Shown: piece by piece, positions 1-7,691 of the stretch | Layout: every line of letters starts with the position of its first letter | Position numbering within the stretch: the first letter of the stretch is position 1 | From: CAZSHX01 sp964606895 | Lineage (GTDB): Bacteria; Bacteroidota; Ignavibacteria; Kapaibacteriales; UBA2268 | Assembly (NCBI GenBank): GCA_964606895.1 | Contig: CAZSHX010000004.1 | Span: forward strand, 1 to 64,000 | Direction: 5' to 3' | DNA: 64,000 nt | Program-made: the position numbers and the translations under genes | Notes under the pieces: model-generated | Seen by the model: only the letters and a program-made list of their open reading frames with translations | What the model was told of the DNA's origin: nothing | The model's database searches: none

Positions 1-97
1 AAATTCCAGATTCCTCGTCGAAAAATCACTGAAAGTTCAGGACCCAAGTGATTTGACAATTGCAAAATTACATAATTTATTTCATTTTATTATTTGA
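1..97 (+). CDS. 3' end of an unidentified CDS (partial)
   Basis: Frame 2 is open from the window edge to a TGA at 95-97 and gives 31 residues ending in LHNLFHFII. The composition (alternating hydrophobic and charged residues) looks coding, and it stops 16 bases before the next gene on the same strand. The product cannot be identified. A shorter alternative frame stops at 51, so this is a tentative call. Confidence 0.4.
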   Translation, partial: NSRFLVEKSLKVQDPSDLTIAKLHNLFHFII

Positions 98-113
98 ATA
101 TTAAGGTACTTAT

Positions 114-689
114 ATGTTTAAAATATTTATAAAACGCTACTTTTATTACATTTCAATAATTGCTTTGTTGTTTTCTTTAACTTCACTGAAGTCTTTTGCA
201 TTATGCGAAGACCCATGCCCGACGGATATTCCTCCCCTCGATGTACCATGGAATTCTATGCAAAGCGTTGTGGTCAATGTAACTTTTCCCGATGGGACGA
301 TATGTGCCTTCAATGTTTGTTATTGTTGGAGGGGTTTAACTGCTTCATTACCTGAAATTGAAGTATATATCAAAACTTGTAGTCCGGTTGACACTGGCTG
401 TCCTCCATCGGCGGTCCCCGGTTTAATAAGGAAACTTGTTGCTGAAACTGTTTTAAAGCAGAATCCTCATGAATTGTCCTGGCCCTGCCCGCCGTGTCCA
501 GAATATTTTATGGAATATCGGGCATATTATGGTAGATGTTGGGAAGATATGGTTCCTTGTGTTGGTAATTCCTATTGTCAGGGTATTTATCATATTTGCT
601 GTACTGCAGGAGTACGAACATTGAATTGGATCAGTAACTCTATGTTAGGTAATAATTGTGTATCTCCATGTTTAGGCGATTGCCCATAA
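114..689 (+). CDS. Cysteine-rich secreted hypothetical protein
   Basis: This 191-residue protein begins with a basic stretch and a hydrophobic core (about residues 9-29), consistent with a Sec signal peptide ending near SFALC. The mature part holds about 17 cysteines, many in close pairs (CPPC, CYC, CC, C-x5-C), which suggests a disulfide-stabilised extracellular or periplasmic protein. I recognise no catalytic motif or named family. It lies 116 bp upstream of a T9SS propeller on the same strand, so it may be exported with that surface protein, but nothing proves a link. The first ATG fits the signal peptide well. Function unknown. Confidence 0.75.
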   Translation: MFKIFIKRYFYYISIIALLFSLTSLKSFALCEDPCPTDIPPLDVPWNSMQSVVVNVTFPDGTICAFNVCYCWRGLTASLPEIEVYIKTCSPVDTGCPPSAVPGLIRKLVAETVLKQNPHELSWPCPPCPEYFMEYRAYYGRCWEDMVPCVGNSYCQGIYHICCTAGVRTLNWISNSMLGNNCVSPCLGDCP

Positions 690-805
690 TTTCCTTAAAA
701 TGCTTATCAAACGGCAGATTAGAACCCTAAAAACGATTTTGTCTGTCGTTTGAGTTTCTTGTTAAAAAAGTAAATTATTATTTATCCAAAAATTCCGAGA
801 ATCAC

Positions 806-3097
806 ATGAAAACTTTCAAAAACGTTTTCTACATTTTTCTTTTCATTCAATTCATTTTTCCTATGCAAAATCATGCTAAATTTATATGGCAACATGTAAT
901 TTCAATGGAAAAAGATATCCTATTAATTGATTCATTGAATTATTATCTTGTAGGTGAAGATGGCAAAATTCTAAGGTCTTATGACGGTGGTGTAAAATGG
1001 GTATGGCAGGAATCTTTTGTTCGTGCTAACTTACAATCGGTTAGTTTCAATGATGTGAATAACGGATTTGTTGTCGGCGACAGCGGTTACGTTCTTTCCA
1101 CACAGAATTCGGGCAAAACATGGAATTCACAAAAAGTTGGGAATAAGAGATTCTTTGCCGTTAAAATGTTAGATTATAATAACATTTTCGTTGTCGGAGA
1201 TAGAGGTGTTATCTACAAAACAACAGACGGTGGAAAAAATTGGAATCTGAAATATGAGAATGACAGTACCTGCCTGAAAAGAATAAAATTTATAGATGAA
1301 TTGACTGGGTATGCACTAGGTGAGCATAACTTTGCTTTAAAAACCGTTGACGGCGGAAATAACTGGTCAGCCATTTTTCAATATCATAAAAATTTTATGT
1401 TAGGTGCTGTTGATTTTTTCGATATAAATCATGGAGTTATTGGTGGTTTTGATAGTCTTAGTAAACTCCCACTGACTTATACGACAACAAATGGCGGTCT
1501 TAGCTGGGACACTATCAAATTTGATTTTTGGTCAAACTGGCTTGGCATAAAAATGTTAAGTCGGCAAAAAGTAATCTTGTTCAGTTACCATGGCTTAATT
1601 TTAAAGACACATGATTTCTTTAAAACTTTTAGCGACACCACACCAACAACAAAAGAATATATTGATTTATTCCCTCAATCTATTTATATTAAATCAATTT
1701 CTTCATTAATTAATGGTACAATTTATTGCATTGGATCGAACCATAGTATTATCAAATCATCAGATTATGGTAATAATTTCAGTATTATAAACTGGTGTTC
1801 TATTTCAAGTGTTCCAAGAGCATTATTTATGTTGGGTTTGGCTCAAGTGAACGAAAATGAATTTTTATTTTACGGAGAGACAGGACATATATTCAGGTCT
1901 GTGGACGGCGGTACAATGTGGAACTATGTTTATCCAAGAGATTCCACAAATTATTATTTGAAATTTGGTTGGTCAACTCTTTTTGCTCACCACTTCAGGT
2001 CAGAAAAAGAAGGGTTCCTTGTTGGTAGAAGGCAAACTCAACCACCCAAACATCTTACTAATTTTACAATATTTACAAAAGATGGTGGTTTAGCTTGGAC
2101 AGCAAATGATAAAATCACAGCTCGTTCAATGAGTTTTCCCGAAGATGATATCGGCTTTGCTGTTGCAGATTCGAATTTCAGCAAAACGACTGACGGAGGA
2201 GAAACATGGTTAACAAAAGCAGTATTTTCAAAAAAAAGCATGATGAACTTTTGGGAAGTTGATTTCAAGACAAAGGATATCGGCTTCATTCATGGCAGGC
2301 AGGGTGCCTACCCGACGGACGACACAATAAATTTTCCTAATCGTAATGCTTACAGAGTATTAAAAACGACAGACGGGGGCAATTCATTCGATACGATTGC
2401 AACAGTAGGCAATGCCAGGCTCTATGTTAAAAATGTTTACTTTAAAGATGAAAACATAGGATTTCTTTTCGGTTCGGGCTATGATATGCTGGTCACAAAG
2501 GATGGTGGTCAAAACTGGGATTGGCAGAAGTTAGACTCAAATTACCATGGAATTAGAATTTTATCAATGAAATTTTTAGATTCTGAAAATGGTATTGCAG
2601 GTGCAATAAATGATACTGTTTTTATAACAACCGACGGTGGTAAAAATTGGAAAGGTGAAAGAATTCCTGCAATGTCAGGTTATGGTTCACTTAGTGAGTT
2701 TTCGGTAATTTCGGTGAAAAACAAAGATACAATTTTCCTTTATGGCTACAATCGCTTAATCAGAGGTGTAAAAATGCCGGATTCGCTTAATATTGTTAAA
2801 GAAACAGTCAATATTTTTAATCCATATTTCTTTATTAGTATAGCTCCCAATCCTGTTTCAAATATAGTTAAATTCAAAATATACGGTCTTTATTCAGTTA
2901 AGGACAGCCCGCTTAGTTTCAAAATATTAGATATTTTCGGTGACGAAGTGCTGGATTTATCTGCTTATGCAAACGATAACAATAATGGTTCCACCTCAGA
3001 ATTCAACTATAATATATCTGCATTACCATTAGGAGTTTATATTGTCAAGCTCTCTTCAATGGGCTATGTCCATGTAATAAAATTAGTAAAGACATAG
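806..3097 (+). CDS. YCF48/BNR-type beta-propeller surface protein with T9SS sorting domain
   Basis: The 763-residue protein has a signal peptide (about 1-24) and then a long series of propeller blades with the recurring pattern TTDGGKNW or close variants (for example around residues 90, 140, 185, 380, 545, 600). This is the signature of YCF48/HCF136-like and BNR/sortilin-like repeats. The last ~80 residues (about 685-763) match a T9SS type A sorting domain: IAPNPVSN, then KILDIFGDEV, then LPLGVYIVKL and a basic end. It is therefore expected to cross the outer membrane through the type IX system and be surface-anchored or released. The propeller probably binds protein or glycan; no enzymatic residues are evident. 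A repeat-rich stretch follows the gene. Confidence 0.85.
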   Translation: MKTFKNVFYIFLFIQFIFPMQNHAKFIWQHVISMEKDILLIDSLNYYLVGEDGKILRSYDGGVKWVWQESFVRANLQSVSFNDVNNGFVVGDSGYVLSTQNSGKTWNSQKVGNKRFFAVKMLDYNNIFVVGDRGVIYKTTDGGKNWNLKYENDSTCLKRIKFIDELTGYALGEHNFALKTVDGGNNWSAIFQYHKNFMLGAVDFFDINHGVIGGFDSLSKLPLTYTTTNGGLSWDTIKFDFWSNWLGIKMLSRQKVILFSYHGLILKTHDFFKTFSDTTPTTKEYIDLFPQSIYIKSISSLINGTIYCIGSNHSIIKSSDYGNNFSIINWCSISSVPRALFMLGLAQVNENEFLFYGETGHIFRSVDGGTMWNYVYPRDSTNYYLKFGWSTLFAHHFRSEKEGFLVGRRQTQPPKHLTNFTIFTKDGGLAWTANDKITARSMSFPEDDIGFAVADSNFSKTTDGGETWLTKAVFSKKSMMNFWEVDFKTKDIGFIHGRQGAYPTDDTINFPNRNAYRVLKTTDGGNSFDTIATVGNARLYVKNVYFKDENIGFLFGSGYDMLVTKDGGQNWDWQKLDSNYHGIRILSMKFLDSENGIAGAINDTVFITTDGGKNWKGERIPAMSGYGSLSEFSVISVKNKDTIFLYGYNRLIRGVKMPDSLNIVKETVNIFNPYFFISIAPNPVSNIVKFKIYGLYSVKDSPLSFKILDIFGDEVLDLSAYANDNNNGSTSEFNYNISALPLGVYIVKLSSMGYVHVIKLVKT

Positions 3098-3284
3098 ATG
3101 GATTGATAAACTGTATTTACCAAATCGGCAGGAACTCCACCTGCCAATTCTTGTAATAAGAAGTAAATTATTACTCTTTTTTCACAGCAATATATAATCA
3201 TTATTTTCGTTTATTACTTTTGAACTCGTTCATTGAAAGTTAGTCAACCTCACCCCAACCCTATCCGAAGGAGAGGGCGGTAAG

Positions 3285-3427
3285 AATTGCATCTTTGCAT
3301 CTTTTTGCATTCAAAGATGCAAAGGAAAATATTTCGTTATTTGAAATCATATCAACAGGTTAGATGGAAAAATATTGCATTTTTTAAATTGTTTTTTTTG
3401 AGGATGCAATGCAATTTGGGAAATTCA
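3285..3427 (+). repeat. TTGCATC/GATGCAA dispersed repeat, copy A
   Basis: The copy opens with a perfect 11-bp inverted repeat (TTTGCATCTTT at 3294-3304, AAAGATGCAAA at 3313-3323). It continues with a TTTGAAATCATATCAA core and closes with GATGCAATGCAATTTGGGAAA. The same order of motifs is seen at 3530-3650, 13145-13262 (inverted) and 57131-57265. It is non-coding and resembles a MITE or REP-like element. Confidence 0.75.
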
Positions 3428-3529
3428 GGAAAGAAGAAATCTTAATCATCTTATTCCCTAAATCCCAGAAATCCCAGTTCAAGACTTTGCCGAATATTCA
3501 CCAAACTGCATCAATTGAATTCCAATGAT

Positions 3530-3650
3530 GAAAAAGATGCAATGGTTAAAAATTCGTCATTTGAAATAATATCAATAGGTTAGACGAACAATGATTGCAT
3601 CTTTTGCATAATTATTTTTGAAGATGCAATACAATTTGGGAAAAGGTAGA
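3530..3650 (+). repeat. TTGCATC/GATGCAA dispersed repeat, copy B
   Basis: The copy runs from AAAAAGATGCAATGG through TTTGAAATAATATCAAT to GATGCAATACAATTTGGGAAA. It parallels copy A almost motif for motif but lacks the 5' 11-bp hairpin. The two copies lie about 100 bp apart in the same orientation. Confidence 0.75.
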
Positions 3651-3956
3651 AAAATTTTTTAATCATGTTCAGAAAACATCGCCGAAGACCATCGGAAATA
3701 TTAAGCTGAAAACAGCCTTAATCTATTAATTTTAATGTTTGCTTGTCATTTTGACCAAAATATCTTAACCACGATTTCAAAAATTCCAACTTTAAACCCA
3801 AATATCATGCTAAAATTAAAAATTCTTTTGAAAAAGTGCCGAATATTTGTAGATTTGTATTGTAATTTTGAATAATATCGGCAGGGTTCCTGATGTTATT
3901 TGAAATTACCATTTGAAATTTTATTAATTTGAACCCATCAAAGAGAAAATCGGAAT

Positions 3957-4604
3957 ATGAAATTTTTAGTTGTGGACGACAGTGCTACCTCAAGAAGAAT
4001 TGTAGTTGCCTATTTGAAAGGACTCGGTTATACTGATTCTGTTGAAGCAGTGGATGGAATTGATGCTCTGGAGAAACTTAAAACCGACAATTTTGATATT
4101 TTAATAACCGACTGGAATATGCCAAGATTAAACGGTGTGGAGCTTGCCGGAATTGTATCGAATGAGCCTAATCTTCGTCATATACCGATTATGCTTATAA
4201 CGACCAGAGGCGACAAAGAAGACATACTGAAAGCCGTAAATCTCAAAATAAGTGCCTATATCACAAAACCATTCACCCAAAAAGCTTTTGATGATAAGCT
4301 TGCCGCCATTGTTGGAAAAATTCAGGAAAAAACCAAAAAGAAAGAAACAAAAAAAAGTATTACAATCAATCATACTATTGATAAAACTAATATTAGTGAA
4401 TTTGATGCAATCAACTTTTCAATTGTTTTTAAAAATAATCTGAAACCGGATATTGTTCAGCTAATGACTTTGAATAAAAATTCTTCAAAAAAGAATGATT
4501 TTGTTCTAATTACTAAACACATTTTCAGAAAAGATAAAGTTGAAATCAGCACAGCTTTGTACGGTGACGAAAATATTCTGATTGATAAATTCAAAATTGA
4601 TTAG
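3957..4604 (+). CDS. Response regulator: CheY-like receiver plus uncharacterised C-terminal domain
   Basis: Residues 1-122 form a receiver domain with the acidic pair D7/D8, phospho-acceptor D52 (in ITDWNMP), T82 and the conserved K104 (in YITKPF), so phosphorylation is expected. The DWNMP sequence resembles chemotaxis-type CheY proteins. After a lysine-rich linker (about 125-140), the last ~75 residues form no DNA-binding or enzyme domain that I recognise. No histidine kinase or chemotaxis gene is adjacent, so the partner is unknown. The ATG start gives a receiver domain of the correct length. Confidence 0.85.
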   Translation: MKFLVVDDSATSRRIVVAYLKGLGYTDSVEAVDGIDALEKLKTDNFDILITDWNMPRLNGVELAGIVSNEPNLRHIPIMLITTRGDKEDILKAVNLKISAYITKPFTQKAFDDKLAAIVGKIQEKTKKKETKKSITINHTIDKTNISEFDAINFSIVFKNNLKPDIVQLMTLNKNSSKKNDFVLITKHIFRKDKVEISTALYGDENILIDKFKID

Positions 4605-4752
4605 ATCCGGTGAATTAATTGAAAATTAAAATTATTAAGTGTTATTTATATTGATACTGGTCAATTTCACTTGCTTTTTTTCGTAATCTTTCTTTCCTAT
4701 CTTTCATTTCCGTAAATTTGTATTTTATTAACTGATTTAATTGATAAATACT

Positions 4753-5946
4753 ATGGAAAACAAAGAAAATAGATTTGAACTCATCGCCAAAACGTCTTAC
4801 GGTTTGGAACAAATTCTTGCCGATGAGCTGTCTGCAATTGGTGCCGAGGACATTGAGCTTATGAATCGTGCAGTCTATTTCACAGGCACAAAAGAAACGA
4901 TGTACCGTGCAAATCTTGAACTCCGTACAGCATTGAGAATTCTGAAACCTGTCTATTCATTCCGTGTTCGTGACGAAAATGACTTGTACCGCGAAACCAG
5001 ACTTTTTGATTGGGACAAATATCTCAATCCCGATACTACTTTTGCAATTGACAGCACGGTTAAATCCGAAAATTTCAATCATGAAAATTTTGTCGCACTT
5101 AAAGTGAAAGATGCCATTGTTGACCAGTTACGTACTGTTTACGGCAGACGACCGGACGTTGACACCCTTGACCCGTATTTGCGGTTGCATGTCCATATTA
5201 ACGACAAGAACTGCACCATCTCGCTCGATAGTTCGGGAAACTCCCTTCATAAGCGAGGATACAGAATCGGGCAGGTGATGGCACCGATTAACGAAGTGCT
5301 TGCCGCCGGAATGATACTGCTCTCCGGTTGGAACGGGCAAAGTGATTTCATTGACCCGATGTGCGGTTCCGGTACATTTTTGATGGAAGCGGCAACAATT
5401 GCATATAATATTGCACCGGGTATAAGGATTGCCGAGTTTGGTTTTATGAAATGGGCAGATTGGGACCCCGAATTGTGGTTAAAAATTGTTGCAGATGCCA
5501 AAACCCGCGAGAGAGAATTTCCGCATAAGATTCTTGGTTTTGATGAATCGCCGAAAGCAATAAATATTGCAAAGGACAACATCAAAAACGCTGAACTGGG
5601 CTGGAAAATTCTTCTAAAAGTAAAAAGTCTTGAAGATTTAACCCACGAAGATCTGACAGAAGGCGGAACGGTTATGATTAATCCTCCTTACGGCGAAAGA
5701 ATGAGCGAATCGGATACAATTGATTTATACAGAATGATTGGCGACTGCCTGAAAAATAATTTTGACGGTTACAGTGTTTGGATAATTTCTTCCAACGCCT
5801 CTGCATTGAAGCAAATCGGACTTCGTACTTCAAAAAAAATAACATTATATAATGGTTCTCTCGAATGCAGATTCCAGAATTACGAAATCTACAAAGGTTC
5901 CAGGAAGAAGAAATATCAGCAGAATCCCGAAATTAGCGAATCGTAG
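4753..5946 (+). CDS. THUMP-domain class I SAM-dependent RNA methyltransferase (RlmL N-terminal type)
   Basis: The protein has 397 residues from the ATG at 4753; an in-frame TTG at 4741 would add four residues and is less likely. The N-terminal third resembles the ferredoxin-like/THUMP region of the RlmL/YpsC/Trm14 group. The C-terminal part is an UPF0020 methyltransferase with the SAM-binding stretch DPMCGSGTFLMEAA (about residue 201) and the catalytic NPPYGER motif (about 310), which fits N2-methylation of guanosine. Single-domain members of this family lack the RlmK half of E. coli RlmL. The predicted target is 23S rRNA, by homology only. The very C-terminus is basic (RKKKYQQ). Confidence 0.88.
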   Translation: MENKENRFELIAKTSYGLEQILADELSAIGAEDIELMNRAVYFTGTKETMYRANLELRTALRILKPVYSFRVRDENDLYRETRLFDWDKYLNPDTTFAIDSTVKSENFNHENFVALKVKDAIVDQLRTVYGRRPDVDTLDPYLRLHVHINDKNCTISLDSSGNSLHKRGYRIGQVMAPINEVLAAGMILLSGWNGQSDFIDPMCGSGTFLMEAATIAYNIAPGIRIAEFGFMKWADWDPELWLKIVADAKTREREFPHKILGFDESPKAINIAKDNIKNAELGWKILLKVKSLEDLTHEDLTEGGTVMINPPYGERMSESDTIDLYRMIGDCLKNNFDGYSVWIISSNASALKQIGLRTSKKITLYNGSLECRFQNYEIYKGSRKKKYQQNPEISES

Positions 5947-6089
5947 GGAATAAAATATAAAAAAATATTATGGAAAATATTAAGAATTAAGTTAAATTTG
6001 AAAAGATTGATTGAAACAAAATTTCGGAATTTGTTCAGCAATCAAATATCAAGTAAAAATATTATGAACTAATCGGAAAAGGTGCAATC

Positions 6090-6197
6090 ATGGGAAAAGA
6101 ACAAGATGCCAAAAAAGAAGCAAAAAAGAAACCAACCAAGACATTGATAGAAAAAAGGAATGAAAAAAAGGAGAAAAAACAACAGAAAAAGGGTTAA
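6090..6197 (+). CDS. Putative lysine-rich 35-residue small protein
   Basis: An ATG at 6090 opens a 35-codon frame, MGKEQDAKKEAKKK... to ...KKQQKKG, ending in TAA at 6197. Nearly half of the residues are lysine and the rest are mostly Glu and Gln. The A-rich DNA makes chance Lys/Glu codons likely, but the frame begins with a clean ATG preceded by GGAAAAGG and sits in an otherwise empty 500-bp spacer. Lysine-rich mini-proteins of this kind are often ribosome- or nucleic-acid-associated; here that is only a suggestion. Confidence 0.35.
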   Translation: MGKEQDAKKEAKKKPTKTLIEKRNEKKEKKQQKKG

Positions 6198-6448
6198 AGA
6201 ATAATTCATTCCTTCAAGCTCCCCAATAAGGAGTACATTAAATAAAACAGTATCGGTATCCGCAAGGTTTTGACCGGGAGGAATTTTTGCATTATTGCAA
6301 ATATTCATTCGAACATTTTCAAAAAGATTCCACCCAAAATCTCTCTCCCTAATAAATTTTCTTTCTCCATGAAAAATTTATCACTTAAATTGCATTTGCT
6401 TAATTGGCATATTTTTAAAAATTTTAAAAAAAACTAAGGATTAATGCT

Positions 6449-7588
6449 ATGGCAAACAAAAGACAGAAAAAAGACCATTACAAAATTGCCTGGCTCCCGG
6501 GCGATGGAGTCGGAATTGAAGTTCTCGAAGCTTCAAAGATAGTTCTCGACAAATTGAAGGTTAACGCCGAATACATCCACGGCGATATCGGCTGGGAATT
6601 TTGGTGCAAAGAAGGAGATTCTTTCCCGCAAAGAACAGTTGATTTACTTAATAGTGTTGATGCCGCAATGTTTGGTGCCATCACTTCAAAACCCGTTAAA
6701 GCCGCAGAGGCAGAACTTGTTCCGGAACTTAGAGGCAAAGGGCTAATCTACCGCTCTCCGATTGTCAGGATGAGACAATTATTTGATTTGTATATTTGCC
6801 TGCGTCCCTGCAAGGCATATCCGGGCAATCCGCTCAATTTTAAAGATGACATTGATATCGTTGTTTTCCGTGAAAACACTGAAGATATGTATTGCGGCGT
6901 TGAATTCAATCCCGTACCGCAAGAGCTTTCAGATACCTTAACCAAAATTTCGAAACCTTTCGAAAAGTTCGGCAAGCTTGCCGGTGATGAATACGCGGTT
7001 TCCTGCAAGATAAATACCCGTAAAGGAAGCGAAAGAATCATCCGTGCGGCTTTTGAATTTGCACGCGAATTTGGAAGAAAGAAAGTTACCATAATCCACA
7101 AGGCAAATGTGGTTAGGGCAACTGACGGTTTGTTCCTTGAAATTGCAAAAGAAGTCGCAAAAGATTTCCCCGAAATTCCAATGGATGATGCAAACATTGA
7201 CGCAATGACAATGTGGCTTTTGAAAAATCCGTATAACTATGATGTTTTGGTTGCTCCGAATCTTTATGGAGATATTATTTCAGATTTGGCGGCTCAGATG
7301 GTTGGCGGTCTGGGATTCGGTTGCTCCGGAAATATCGGCGAGAAACTTGCCGTTTTTGAGCCTTCTCACGGTTCAGCACCAAAATATACCGGACTTTACA
7401 AAGTGAATCCTATTGCTACCATTCTTGGGGTTAAAATGATGTTGGACTGGCTTGGCGAAACTGAAAAAGCTGAGTTACTGGAAAAAGCAACAGCAGAAGT
7501 CATCAAAGAAGGAAAATGCAGAACTTACGATATGGGTGGCACAAATACAACTCTCGAACTTGGTCAGGCAATTGCAGATAAACTTTAG
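6449..7588 (+). CDS. Isocitrate/isopropylmalate dehydrogenase family protein (probably NAD-dependent isocitrate dehydrogenase)
   Basis: This 379-residue beta-decarboxylating dehydrogenase carries LPGDGVGIEV near the N-terminus, the substrate-binding region RSPIVRMRQLFDLYICLRP, the acidic metal-site helix NLYGDIISDLAA, and the nucleotide-binding stretch FEPSHGSAPKYTG. ENTEDMYCGVEF is typical of isocitrate- rather than isopropylmalate-specific members. No leuCD genes lie nearby, which also favours a TCA-cycle role (isocitrate to 2-oxoglutarate). NAD versus NADP use cannot be settled by eye. An AGGA lies just upstream of the ATG, and a strong bidirectional hairpin follows the gene. Confidence 0.85.
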   Translation: MANKRQKKDHYKIAWLPGDGVGIEVLEASKIVLDKLKVNAEYIHGDIGWEFWCKEGDSFPQRTVDLLNSVDAAMFGAITSKPVKAAEAELVPELRGKGLIYRSPIVRMRQLFDLYICLRPCKAYPGNPLNFKDDIDIVVFRENTEDMYCGVEFNPVPQELSDTLTKISKPFEKFGKLAGDEYAVSCKINTRKGSERIIRAAFEFAREFGRKKVTIIHKANVVRATDGLFLEIAKEVAKDFPEIPMDDANIDAMTMWLLKNPYNYDVLVAPNLYGDIISDLAAQMVGGLGFGCSGNIGEKLAVFEPSHGSAPKYTGLYKVNPIATILGVKMMLDWLGETEKAELLEKATAEVIKEGKCRTYDMGGTNTTLELGQAIADKL

Positions 7589-7633
7589 AGAATCAAGGAT
7601 GATATTTGGGTTTATACCAAATATTCGATAATA

Positions 7634-7672
7634 AAAAAATGGCTGTCTCAAATATGAAGACAGCCATTTTTT
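7634..7672. terminator. Bidirectional intrinsic terminator
   Basis: A perfect 15-bp stem (AAAAAATGGCTGTCT at 7634-7648, AGACAGCCATTTTTT at 7658-7672) has a 9-base loop and T-runs on both strands. It sits between the convergent dehydrogenase gene and the OmpA gene and should serve both. Confidence 0.9.
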
Positions 7673-7691
7673 CATTTATTGAAGAAAAGAA

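Larger units (their letters stand above)
3098..3956. other. Gene-free repeat-rich spacer
   Basis: No credible coding region is present in these 859 bases. The stretch starts with a GGCAGG/CCTGCC hairpin (about 3124-3147), continues with a CCTCACCCC-type module (about 3247-3277), and then carries two copies of the TTGCATC/GATGCAA repeat (3285-3427 and 3530-3650). An AAATCCCAGAAATCCCAG tract lies between them (about 3462-3480). The last 300 bases before the response regulator are AT-rich with no obvious structure. Confidence 0.7.

Noticed and set aside
3285..3650. CRISPR array
   Set aside because: The GATGCAA/TTGCATC repeats are irregular in spacing, only partly conserved, found in both orientations at distant sites, and no cas gene is present.
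6748..7197. 149-codon frame antisense to the isocitrate-dehydrogenase family gene
   Set aside because: The opposite strand encodes a well-conserved enzyme; the antisense frame has no domain.
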